Shown here in pieces: positions 37,557 through 46,900 of a stretch of 55,661 nt of DNA. The notes under the pieces were generated by a model. That model saw nothing but the letters and a program-made list of their open reading frames with translations. It was not told the DNA's origin and did not search any database. The position numbers and the translations under genes were made by a program. The stretch covers positions 1-55,661 of the forward strand of contig JACQFS010000169.1 in NCBI GenBank assembly GCA_016199935.1. Reading direction: 5' to 3'. Origin of the DNA: Verrucomicrobiota bacterium. GTDB taxonomy: Bacteria > Verrucomicrobiota > Verrucomicrobiia > Limisphaerales > JACQFS01. Position 1 is the stretch's first letter. Each line of letters starts with the position of its first letter.

Positions 37557-37762
37557 GCCCGCCGCACTGAAGGTGCGGGCGAAGGTAGCCACGGGTGAGC
37601 GAAGCGAACCCGTGGAGCGATGCGAGAGAATAGAACCCGCCCCGAAGGGGCGGACGAAACGAAGATGAACGGCATGCGGAACAACAATCGTGCGCCCCTC
37701 CGGGGCGCGGGTGGATTTGGAACGACGAAACCACGGGTTCGCGTTGCTCACCCGTGGCTACC
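37557..37762. repeat. Nested inverted-repeat cluster with REP palindromes
   Basis: An imperfect palindrome at 37557-37580 (CGCAC-TGAAG-GTGCG core). Then a 32-bp inverted-repeat pair, 37584-37615 and 37731-37762, matching at about 30 of 32 positions (GGTAGCCACGGGTGAGCG). Each arm is itself palindromic (CCACGGGT/ACCCGTGG). The 115 bases between hold two perfect palindromes: 37637-37653 (CCGCCCC-GAA-GGGGCGG) and 37692-37708 (GCGCCCC-TCC-GGGGCGC). Confidence 0.88.
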
Positions 37763-37806
37763 ATCGTGCGCCCCGTTGGTGCGCGCTCGCGCCGCGACGT
37801 CTGTGC

Positions 37807-37866
37807 CATTCTTCATTCGGGCTTCGACATTCTTTTCGTCGTTCGTCATTGGTCATTCGACATTCA
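37807..37866. repeat. Half-copy of the family D word-repeat element
   Basis: CATTCGGGCTTCGACATTC followed by TCGTCATT-type words resembles the right arm at 27144-27199. It ends seven bases before the DUF1501 ATG. Confidence 0.75.
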
Positions 37867-37873
37867 CCCCGCC

Positions 37874-39298
37874 ATGAACATCACTCACCTCAACCTCCTC
37901 AAGCGCCGCGAATTCTTCCGCCGCGCCGGCTTCAGCCTCGGCTCGATGGCGCTCGCGTCGTTGTTGCGCGAGCAGACTTTCGCCGCGCCGAAGAATCCGC
38001 TCGCGTCAAAACACCCGATGTTCGCGCCGCGGGCCAAGCGGGTGATTTTCCTGCACATGATTGGCGCGCCGTCGCAGCTCGACCTGTTTGAGAACAAGCC
38101 GGAGCTGAACAAGCTCGACGGTCAAGATTGTCCCGAGTCGCTGCTCAAGGGGCGGCGCTTCGCGTTCATCGGCGGCAAGATGCAGCTCGCGGGGACGAAG
38201 TTTAAGTTCGCGCGGCACGGACGCAGCGGGCAGGAACTTTCGCAGTTGTTGCCGCACCTCAGCACCGTGGCGGACGACATCGCCATTGTGAAGACGTTGC
38301 ACACGGAGGAGATTAACCACGCGCCGGCGCAGATGTTTTTGCACACGGGCTTCGGGCGCGGCGGGCGGCCGAGCTTTGGCTCGTGGGTGACTTACGGGCT
38401 GGGCACGGAGAATCAGGATTTGCCCGCCTACACGGTGCTGCTCTCCGGCCCGCTCGGCGGCGCGGGCACGTCGCTTTGGGCGAACGGTTTTTTGCCCAGC
38501 GTCTATCAGGGCATCCAGTTCCGCTCCAGCGGCGACCCGGTATTGTTTCTCAGCAATCCCAAGGGCCAGTCGCAGGAAGACCGCCGCCGCGTTTTCGACG
38601 CGGTGAAGGATTTGAATGAGCGCCAGCTCGCCGACGTGGGCGACCCCGAAATCGCCACGCGCATCAGCCAATACGAGATGGCGTTCAAGATGCAGACGAG
38701 CGTGCCGGAGTTGATGGACATCGCGCGCGAGCCGAAGTCCGTGCTCGACCTCTACGGCGCGAAGCCCGGCGCGTCGTCGTTCGCGAACAACTGCCTGCTC
38801 GCCCGCCGGCTCATCGAACGCGGCGTGCGTGTGGTGGAGCTTTACGACGCCGATTGGGACCATCACTCGGGGATCGCCACGCGCCTGCCCGCCAAGTGCC
38901 GCGACGTGGATCAGGCGATGGCCGGCCTCATCACCGACCTCAAGACGCGCGGTCTGCTCGACGACACGCTGGTCATCTGGGGCGCGGAGTTCGGGCGCAC
39001 GCCGTTGCGGCAGGGTATTGACGGCGACGGCAAGAGCACGAACCCCGGCCGCGACCATCACAAGGACGCCTACACGATGTGGCTCGCTGGCGGCGGCATC
39101 AAGGGCGGCATCACCTACGGCCGCACCGACGACTTCGGCTTCAGTCCGGTGGAGAATCCCGTCCACGTCCACGACCTCAACGCGACCGTGCTCCACCTTC
39201 TCGGCCTCGACCACGAGCGGCTCACCTTCAAGTATCAGGGCCGCGAGTTCCGCCTGACGGACATTCACGGCAATGTGGTGAAGGGGCTGCTCGCGTAG
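37874..39298 (+). CDS. DUF1501 protein with Tat-like signal, set 5
   Basis: 474 residues from ATG 37874; the frame is open upstream to 37754, but that part translates repeats. Signal region: [16 protein letters not shown], Tat-like. Hallmarks: [67 protein letters not shown]. It is close in sequence to the proteins at 28757 and 42411. Its TAG stop (39296-39298) lies inside the left arm of a degenerate family A repeat (39295-39318), so the repeat may have reshaped the gene end. It is probably expressed with the upstream heme-protein genes or from a promoter in the repeat-rich gap. Confidence 0.9.
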   Translation: MNITHLNLLKRREFFRRAGFSLGSMALASLLREQTFAAPKNPLASKHPMFAPRAKRVIFLHMIGAPSQLDLFENKPELNKLDGQDCPESLLKGRRFAFIGGKMQLAGTKFKFARHGRSGQELSQLLPHLSTVADDIAIVKTLHTEEINHAPAQMFLHTGFGRGGRPSFGSWVTYGLGTENQDLPAYTVLLSGPLGGAGTSLWANGFLPSVYQGIQFRSSGDPVLFLSNPKGQSQEDRRRVFDAVKDLNERQLADVGDPEIATRISQYEMAFKMQTSVPELMDIAREPKSVLDLYGAKPGASSFANNCLLARRLIERGVRVVELYDADWDHHSGIATRLPAKCRDVDQAMAGLITDLKTRGLLDDTLVIWGAEFGRTPLRQGIDGDGKSTNPGRDHHKDAYTMWLAGGGIKGGITYGRTDDFGFSPVENPVHVHDLNATVLHLLGLDHERLTFKYQGREFRLTDIHGNVVKGLLA

Positions 39299-39377
39299 GC
39301 GTCGAGGTGACGAGACTCTGACTTCTTCATCCTGTTGCCCCCGGATTTGAAATGAGACTCCTCACGTCGTCTGCTAC
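39295..39377. repeat. Degenerate family A-type inverted repeat containing a stop codon
   Basis: The left arm 39295-39318 (GTAGGCGTCGAGGTGACG...) resembles the arm at 22920-22944 at about 21 of 24 positions. The right arm 39354-39377 (CTCACGTCGTCTGCTAC core) resembles the 18278-18302 arm. The two arms match each other at 18 of 24. The spacer is 35 bp. The DUF1501 stop codon is in the left arm. Confidence 0.75.
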
Positions 39378-39440
39378 GAATGAACGCAACGCCTGCGTGA
39401 AGTTTGTCGCTGGCGAACCGTCTATCAATTCAGTTTCAAA

Positions 39441-42405
39441 ATGATGACTGGCTTTCAGAAAACCATCGCGCTCGTCGCGCTGCTCGCGGCGCCGTCGCTG
39501 CCCGCCGCCGAGACGAAGAAGGCGCTCGATTTCACCAAGCTCCCGCCCGCCGCGAGCGGCGCGGTGGATTTCGCGAAGGACATCCAGCCCATCTTCGCGA
39601 ACAACTGCTTCAAGTGCCACGGGACGGAGAAGCAGAAGGGCGGGTTGCGGCTCGACCTCAAGCAGGGCGCGCTCGAAGGCGGCGACTTGGGTGCGGTCAT
39701 CGTCGCGGGCAAGGCGACGGAGAGCAAACTCCTCCACCTCGTCGCCAAGCTCGATGGCGAGACGCAGATGCCGCCCAGCGGCGAGGGCCGCAAGCCGCTG
39801 ACGCGCGAGCAGATTGCCAAGCTGCGCGCGTGGATTGATGCGGGCGCGAACTGGCCGGACTCGGCCGTCGCGGCGGCGAAGAAGTCGGGCCATTGGGCGT
39901 TCAACGCGCCGAAGCGGCCGGCGATTCCAAGGAGCGGCGACACTCTTGTCGCCGAGCCAAAATCTGGAAGAACGAAAGGCGACAAGAGTGTCGCCTCTCC
40001 GCGCAATCCCATCGACGCCTTCGTTCTCGCGCGTTTGGCGAAGGAGAAAATCAAACCGTCACCCGAGGCAGATCGCTACACGCTCATCCGCCGGCTGAGT
40101 TTCGATCTGCTTGGCCTGCCGCCGAAGCTGGAGGAGGTTCACGAGTTCATCGCCGACAAGTCGCCGGACGCCTACGAGAAGCTGGTGGACCGTCTGCTCA
40201 AGTCGCCGCATTTCGGCGAGCGCTGGGGCCGGCACTGGCTCGACCTCGCGCGTTACGCGGACAGCGATGGCTACGAGAAGGACCGCGCGCGTCCGTTCGC
40301 CTACGTTTATCGCGACTGGGTCATCAAGGCCATCAACGACGACCTGCCCTTCGACCGTTTCAGCATTCTGCAACTCGCCGGCGACCTGCTGCCCGGCGCG
40401 GGTGCGGAGGAAAAGACGGCGACCGGTTTTCATCGCCAGACGCTCACGAACACTGAGGGCGGCACCGACCAGGAGGAATTCCGCTGCAAGGCCACCGTGG
40501 ATCGCGTGAGCACGACTGCCGCGGTGTGGCTCGGCGTGACGATGCAGTGTGCCGAGTGCCACACGCACAAATACGACCCGCTCACGCAGCGTGAGTTCTA
40601 CCAGCTCTTCGCGTTCTTCAACAACGCGTCAGAGAAAAACCTCCCCGCACCGCAACCGGACGAGGAGCGTGCCTACGAAGCGGCGAAGAAAAAGTGGAAC
40701 ACCGAGAACGCGCGGCTCCTGCAACTGCGCGACGCCTACGTCAACGGCGCGGCGGGTGCGAAGTTCGAGCAATGGGCCAACACCGCTTCGGTGACGGCGG
40801 TGGCATGGACGGCGCTGACTCCGGAGAAAGCGTCGGCGAAGTCTGGTTCCACGCTGACTATTGGCAAGGACGCCGCGGTCACCGCCGGCGGCAAATCGCC
40901 GGAGAAGGAAACCTACGTCATCGAAGTGAAGCCGGGCGCGGGGCCAGTCACCGGCTTTCGTCTCGAAGCGTTGGCGGAGGGCGAGGCCAAGAAGGCCGGC
41001 AAAGTGGGCCGCGCGAAGGACGGGAACTTCGTGCTGACAAAGTTTGGCGTGAGGCTGCTGCTGCCCGGTGAGCCGGCGAAGGACATCGAGTTGCTGAATG
41101 CGCAGGCGGATTTCTCCCAGCCGCGCTTCGAGGTAGCGGGCGCGTTGAAGGGACTCGACACGACCGGTTGGGCCGTGGCGAAGCAGACTGACCGCTCGCA
41201 CACCGCTCTGTTCGAGACGAAGGAGCCGTTGGTGCTACCCGCCGGCGCACGCCTCGAAATCACGCTCGACCACCAATACAAGGCGAACTACACGCTCGCC
41301 AAGTTCCGCGTCTCGGCCACGTCCGCCACGCTGCCGTTGCGGCTCGATTCGCTGGCCGACGACGTGGCGCTGGCATTGAGCAAGCCGGCGGAGAAGCGCA
41401 CGGCGGCGGAGACGGAGCGGCTCAAAAAATACCTCCTGACGCAGGTGGACGCGGAGGGGAAGAAACTGCAAGCCGCTGTGGACGAAAACGCGAAGAAGGT
41501 GCCGACCGCGCCGGAGACTTTTGCCGCGACCATCGCCGAGGAGCCGGCCGGGCGCGTCACGAGGGTTCATGTTCGCGGCAACTTCCTCGACCGCGGCGCG
41601 GAGGTGCGGCCTCTGACGCCCGCGGTGTTGCACGCGTTCAAGCCGCGCGGCACGAAGCCCGACCGGCTCGACCTCGCGCAGTGGCTTTTCTCGCCGGAGA
41701 ATCCGCTCACGGCGCGCGTGACGGTGAATCACGTCTGGAAAAATCTTTTCGGTCGCGGCCTCGTGGCGAGCGTGGATGACTTCGGCGTGAAGGGCGAGAA
41801 GCCGTCGCACCCCGAACTGCTCCGCTTATCTCGCGGCGAGCGGGTTGTTGAACGAGAAAATCGGCGGGCCGAGCATCCGTCCGCCGTTGCCCGCGGACAT
41901 CGCGGCGCTCGGCTACGCGAACTCGGTGAAGTGGACGGAAAGCCCCGGCACGGAGCGGAACCGGCGCGGCCTCTACATTTTTTTCCAGCGCACCGTGCCG
42001 TATCCGATGCTGATGACCTTCGACGCGCCGGACTCGAACGCCACCTGCACGCGCCGCGAGCGGAGCAACACACCGCTCCAGGCGCTCACGCTGCTCAACG
42101 ACCCGGTGTTCTTCGAGTGCGCGCAGGCGCTGGGCCGGCGCATGGCGGAGTTGCCCGCGACGAATCCCACGGAGCGCATCCGCCACGGCTTCGAGATGTG
42201 CCTCGCGCGCCCGCCGCGCAACGAGGAGTTGAGCGTGCTGGGCAAAGTCTATGATGCGCAGCTCAAGCTCGCGCAATCGGACGTGGAGAGCGCGGCGAAG
42301 ATTGCCGGCGCAAAGAAGGACGACGCCGGCGCTGCCGAGAAGGCGACGCTCGTCGCGCTGGGCCGGGTGATGTTGAATCTGGATGAGTTTGTGACCCGCG
42401 ATTGA
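39441..42405 (+). pseudogene. Frameshifted PSCyt1-DUF1549-DUF1553 cytochrome gene, set 6
   Basis: The frame from ATG 39441 encodes a signal peptide, PSCyt1 CFKCH at residues 56-60, DUF1549 (NPIDAFVLARL, CAECHTHKYDPLT) and the start of DUF1553 up to KPSHPELL. There, near 41822, about 66 codons that homologues carry (DWLA...ATYRQ...DA) are missing. The reading frame then changes: the true C-terminus continues in another frame as AYLAASGLLNEKIGGPSIRP to LNLDEFVTRD, ending at 42405. The original frame runs on as nonsense to 42254. Either the gene is broken or the assembly collapsed at a hairpin. An in-frame inverted repeat (39931-40000) sits before NPIDAF. The DUF1501 partner follows after five bases. 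Confidence 0.85.
39931..40000. repeat. In-frame inverted repeat, family E, in the PSCyt1-DUF1549 linker
   Basis: Arms 39931-39953 and 39978-40000 match at 22 of 23 positions. Each arm contains the palindrome GGCGACA-CTCT-TGTCGCC (or its reverse). The spacer is 24 bp. Translated as SGDTLVAEP...GDKSVASP directly before NPIDAFVLARL. Confidence 0.9.
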
Positions 42406-42410
42406 AGCCT

Positions 42411-43907
42411 ATGAACACGTGCCCCGAAATGTCCCCGCAGGAAATCGTCAACCTCACTCGCCGCGATTTTCTCGCGAACACGGGCCTCGGCACGCTCGCG
42501 TTCGCGTCGTTGCTCGCGCAGGACGGTTACCTCGCGCAGGGCGCGACGTTGCGCAACGACCCGCTCGCGCCGAAGGCCCCGCATTTCACCCCGAAGGCGA
42601 AGAATTGCATCCTCATCTACTTCGAGGGCGCGCCCAGCCACATTGATTTGTTCGACCCGAAGCCGAAGCTCAACGAGATGGATGGCCAGAAGCTGCCCGA
42701 CTCGATGCTGGAGAAGGTGCGCTTTGCGTTCATCAAGAAGGAGGGCGTGCGGCTCATGGGCAGCCCGCGCACGTTCAAGAAATACGGCCGGGCCGGCATG
42801 GACTTGAGCGACCTGCTGCCGCACATCGGCTCGTGCGCGGACGACATCGCGTTCGTGCGCTCGATGACCACGACGCAGTTCAACCATCATCCCGGCCAGT
42901 TGATGATGAACTGCGGCTCGCCGCTCTTCGGCCGGCCCACGCTCGGCTCGTGGCTGAACTACGGCCTCGGCAACGAGTCGCAAAATCTGCCGGGCTACGT
43001 GGTGTTGCACGCGGGGCGCGGCTCCAGCGCGGGCGCGAGCGCGTGGACGAGCGGATTTTTGCCGAGCACCTACGCGGGGGTGCTGTTTCGCAATCAGGGC
43101 GACCCGGTGCTCAACCTCGGCAACCCGCCCGGCATCACGCCGGAGATGCAGCACCTCGGCCTCGACGCCATCGGCGACCTGAACCGGCTGCGGCACAAAT
43201 ACGTGGCCGACCCGGAAATCGCGTCGCGTATCGGCGCGTATGAACTCGCGGGCCGGATGCAGGCGGCGACGCCGGAGTTGATGGATCTCTCGAGGGAAAG
43301 CAAGGCGACGCGCGAAGCCTACGGCGTGGAGCGCAAGACGCCCACGAACAATGAAAAGGGCCGCGGCGGCGGGCCGGAAACCTACGCGACCTTCGCGCGC
43401 AACTGCCTGCTCGCGCGCCGCATGGTCGAGCGCGGCACGCGCTTCGTGACGGTGCTGCACGCGTCGTGGGACCATCACGCGAATCTCAATGTCGAGTTGC
43501 CCTTCTGCGCCGGCATGGCCGACCAGCCGATTGCCGCGCTGCTGAAAGACCTCAAGCAACGCGGCCTGCTCGATGAGACGATGGTCATCTGGGCCTCTGA
43601 ATTTGGCCGCACGCCGCTCGGAGAAAATCGCGGCGGCTCGACCAACGTCACGGGCCGCGACCATCATCCGTTTGCGTTCACGATGTGGCTCGCGGGCGGC
43701 GGCATCAAAGGCGGGCGGGTGCTGGGCAAGACGGACGAGATCGGCTGGGGCGTGGTGGAGGACGAAGTGCCCGTCCACGATTTGCACGCGACGATTCTGC
43801 GGCAGTTCGGCTTCGACCACGAGCGGCTCACGTATCGTTTTCAGGGCCTCGACTTCAAACTCACCGGCGTCGAGGGCGCGAGTGTGGTGAAGAAGCTCGT
43901 CGCGTGA
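42411..43907 (+). CDS. DUF1501 protein with Tat-like signal, set 6
   Basis: 498 residues from ATG 42411; an in-frame TTG at 42402 overlaps the previous stop. Signal region: LTRRDFLANTGLGTLAFASL. Family marks: [52 protein letters not shown], and a C-terminal VEGASVVKKLVA in place of the usual TDVHG ending. A short insertion (KTPTNNEKGRGGGPETY) before the conserved NCLLARRMVERG distinguishes it from its paralogues. It converges on valS with an 18-bp gap. Whether it is still made depends on translation past the broken upstream gene. Confidence 0.9.
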   Translation: MNTCPEMSPQEIVNLTRRDFLANTGLGTLAFASLLAQDGYLAQGATLRNDPLAPKAPHFTPKAKNCILIYFEGAPSHIDLFDPKPKLNEMDGQKLPDSMLEKVRFAFIKKEGVRLMGSPRTFKKYGRAGMDLSDLLPHIGSCADDIAFVRSMTTTQFNHHPGQLMMNCGSPLFGRPTLGSWLNYGLGNESQNLPGYVVLHAGRGSSAGASAWTSGFLPSTYAGVLFRNQGDPVLNLGNPPGITPEMQHLGLDAIGDLNRLRHKYVADPEIASRIGAYELAGRMQAATPELMDLSRESKATREAYGVERKTPTNNEKGRGGGPETYATFARNCLLARRMVERGTRFVTVLHASWDHHANLNVELPFCAGMADQPIAALLKDLKQRGLLDETMVIWASEFGRTPLGENRGGSTNVTGRDHHPFAFTMWLAGGGIKGGRVLGKTDEIGWGVVEDEVPVHDLHATILRQFGFDHERLTYRFQGLDFKLTGVEGASVVKKLVA

Positions 43908-43925
43908 GGCGGCATCACCCGCTGC

Positions 43926-46900
43926 TCAAACGGGTAAATCGTCGAGCGAGGTCTGTGCCTGCTTCTCCTTCGCCTGCCAGTCGGCGAGACGCTGGCGGTG
44001 TTCTTCGAGCACCTTGGCCGGAACTTTTTCGGTGAATGCGGGATTGGCGAGCTTCTGCTCCACCTTTTCCTTTTCGGCGCGGCACTTCTCCACTTCCTTC
44101 GTGAGGCGGATGCGCTCGGCGGCGAAATCAATCAGGCCGGCGGTGGGGAGGAAAAGTTCGCCCAGCGCATTGCTCGCGCTCGGCGTGCCCTTGTCGGCGA
44201 TCCACGATTTCGCGACGACTTCGACGACCTCGGCGTTGAGGAGCAGCTTGAGCACTTCAATCTCGGCGGCGGGAAGAGTGCCGGCGGGCTTGAGGATGAA
44301 CTTGAGCTTCTTGGCCGGGTCGAGCTTCAGCTCGCGGCGGAGATTGCGGCCGAGTGAGACGAGTTCGTATTTCGCGGCGGCGACTTTGTCCGCGGTGTCA
44401 TCGAGGCCGAAATAGTTTTTCTCTTCGTCGCTCAAAGGCTTGGGCCACGGGGCGACCATGATGGTCTGGCCGCCCTGGTTCTCGGGCAGTTCCTTGCTGA
44501 AACCCATGCCGTGCCAGAGTTCCTCGGTGATGAACGGCAGGAACGGATGGAACAGCCGCAGCGTGTGGCCGAGGACGAAATCCATGACGGCGAGTTTGTT
44601 GTTCCGAAGCTTCAACGCTTCCGGCGAGAAGCGACTCCCGGTGTGTTGTGGATATGCGGACATGTCGGGATGGCGTTCCACTGGCAACGCAGCTTTGGAC
44701 GCTTCGACATACCAGTCGCAATACTCGCTCCAGAAGAACCGGTAGAGTGTCTGCACGGCCGTGCTGAAGTTGTAGCTGGCAAGCGCGTCGCTGACTTCGC
44801 GAATGCCTGTGTCCAGGCGGAGAAGAATCCAATGGTCGTCGCTGGTGAGCAGCGTGGGGTTGATTTCTCCTTCGACTTCCGACTGCGCGGGCGGGGCGCC
44901 CTCGTTCGCAGGCGAGGCGCCTGCGCTACCCTGCATCTGGCGGAAGCGGCAGGCGTTCCAGAGCTTGTTGCAGAAGTTGCGGCCCAGCTCCACGTCCTTC
45001 TCGTCGAAGAGCACGTCCTGACCGAGCGGCGCGCTGCGCATTGTTCCGAAGCGGATGGCGTCGGCGCCGTATTTGGCGATGAGTTCGAGCGGGTCGGGCG
45101 AATTACCGAGGGTCTTCGACATCTTGCGGCCCTGCTTGTCGCGGATGATGCCGGTGAAATAGACGTTGCGGAACGGCATCTCGCCCATGAACTCGTAGCC
45201 CGCCATGATCATGCGCGCGACCCAGAAGAAAATGATGTCCGGCCCGGTGACGAGGTCGGTGGTCGGGTAGAAGGCGCGGAGTGTTGGAGTGTTGGAGTCG
45301 TGGGCCTTGTCGCCGGTCCAGCCCATCGTGGCGAACGGCCAGAGCCAGGAACTGAACCAGGTGTCGAGAACGTCGGGGTCTTGGGTGAAGCCGAGTTTTT
45401 CCCATTCTTTGGATTCAACATCTGAAACCGTTGCGGCTTCAAACAACCATGTTCCGTTCTTAAACCAGTAGCGGAGCGTGGTTTCACATTGGCCGCTCAA
45501 ATTGACAAACTCTGTCGTGTATCCTTCTGTGGCTTTGATTTCAACCAGCTCGTGCAATGTCATTGCGAGCGCAGTTGCCCATTTGCTTGTTCCAAGCTGT
45601 TTCCAATCTCCGTGTTGAATCGATTTACGCCACACCGGAATCCGATGCCCCCACCAAAGCTGGCGGCTGATGCACCAGTCCTGAATGTTCGTCAGCCAGT
45701 GGTCGTAAACCTTCGCCCAGCGGTCGGGATGGAAACGCATCTTGGCGGAGCGCGGAGCTCCAGCTCCGCGTGTTTCTGTTTCACCTTCGCGCAGAGCTGG
45801 AGCTCTGCGCTCCTCCTGCTCCACACACGCCTTCGACACCTCCACGCTCGGATACTTGAGGAACCATTGTTCGCTCAGGCGCGGCTCGATGGGCACGTCC
45901 GCGCGCTGGCTGAAGCCCACGTTGTTCTCGTAGGGGTTCTCCTCCACGAGCGCGCCGATTTCCTTAAGCCGCTCGACCGCCACCTTGCGCGCCTCGAAAC
46001 GGTCCAGCCCCGCGAGTGATTCGCCGGCCAGCTCGTTCATCGTGCCGTTGGGGTTCATGATGTCCACGATGGGCAGCTTGTGGCGCGTGCCGATGTCGAA
46101 GTCCGCCTTGTCGTGCGCGGGCGTCACCTTGAGCACGCCCGTGCCGAACTCAAAGTCCACATGCTCGTCGCCGATGATGGGGATGAGTTTCTGTTCGCGC
46201 GGCAACTGAATGGGCAGCGGTCGCACGATGTGCTTGCCGATGAGATGCGCGTAACGCGGGTCCTTTGGGTTCACGGCCACCGCGGTGTCGCCGGGGATGG
46301 TCTCGGGCCGCGTCGTGGCGATGGTGAGCCAGATTTTGCCGTCGGGTCCGGGGAGCGCGGGCGTCCCGCCTGCTGCATCGGGCGTCGCGCCCGATGCTCG
46401 TTCCTCTGGCTTCAAATGGATGGACGAGGATTCCGGCGCGACGCCGGAATCAGCGACCGGGACGGTCGCGCTCCCCATGGATTCAGCCACCTCGACCTTG
46501 AAGTGATACATGAAACCCTTCTGCGGTTTCATTTCCACTTCCTCGTCGGAGAGCGCGGTCTGCGTGGCGGGGCACCAGTTCACCATGCGTTTGCCGCGAT
46601 AGATGAGGCCTTTCTTGTAGAGGTCCACGAACACGCGCTGCACGTTGCGCACGTAGTCGGGATCCATCGTGAAGCGTTCGCGGGTCCAGTCGCAGGAGCA
46701 GCCGAGTTTCTTGAGCTGCGCGATGATGATGCCGCCGTGCTTTTCCTTCCACGTCCACACGCGCTTGATGAACTCCTCGCGTCCGATGTCCTGCTTGGAT
46801 TTCTTTTCCTCCTTGCGGAGCTGCTTGGCGACCATGCCCTCGGTGGCGATGCCCGCGTGGTCGGTGCCGGGGAGCCAGAGGACTTCCTTGCCGTCCATGC

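Larger units (their letters stand above)
37537..37873. other. Repeat-filled gap between set 5 genes
   Basis: No gene was found in these 337 bases. They hold a nested palindrome cluster (37557-37762) and a word-repeat half-element (37807-37866). A DUF1501 gene begins immediately afterwards. Compared with sets 1-3, where the partner genes abut or overlap, the gap looks like accumulated insertions in an operon. Confidence 0.8.

Noticed and set aside
37754-37873. N-terminal extension of the DUF1501 gene at 37874
   Set aside because: The upstream codons translate the repeat cluster. The twin-arginine signal starts properly from ATG 37874.
41800-41870. Programmed frameshift in the set 6 cytochrome gene
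   Set aside because: No slippery site was seen, and a block of about 66 conserved codons is missing, which frameshifting would not explain.
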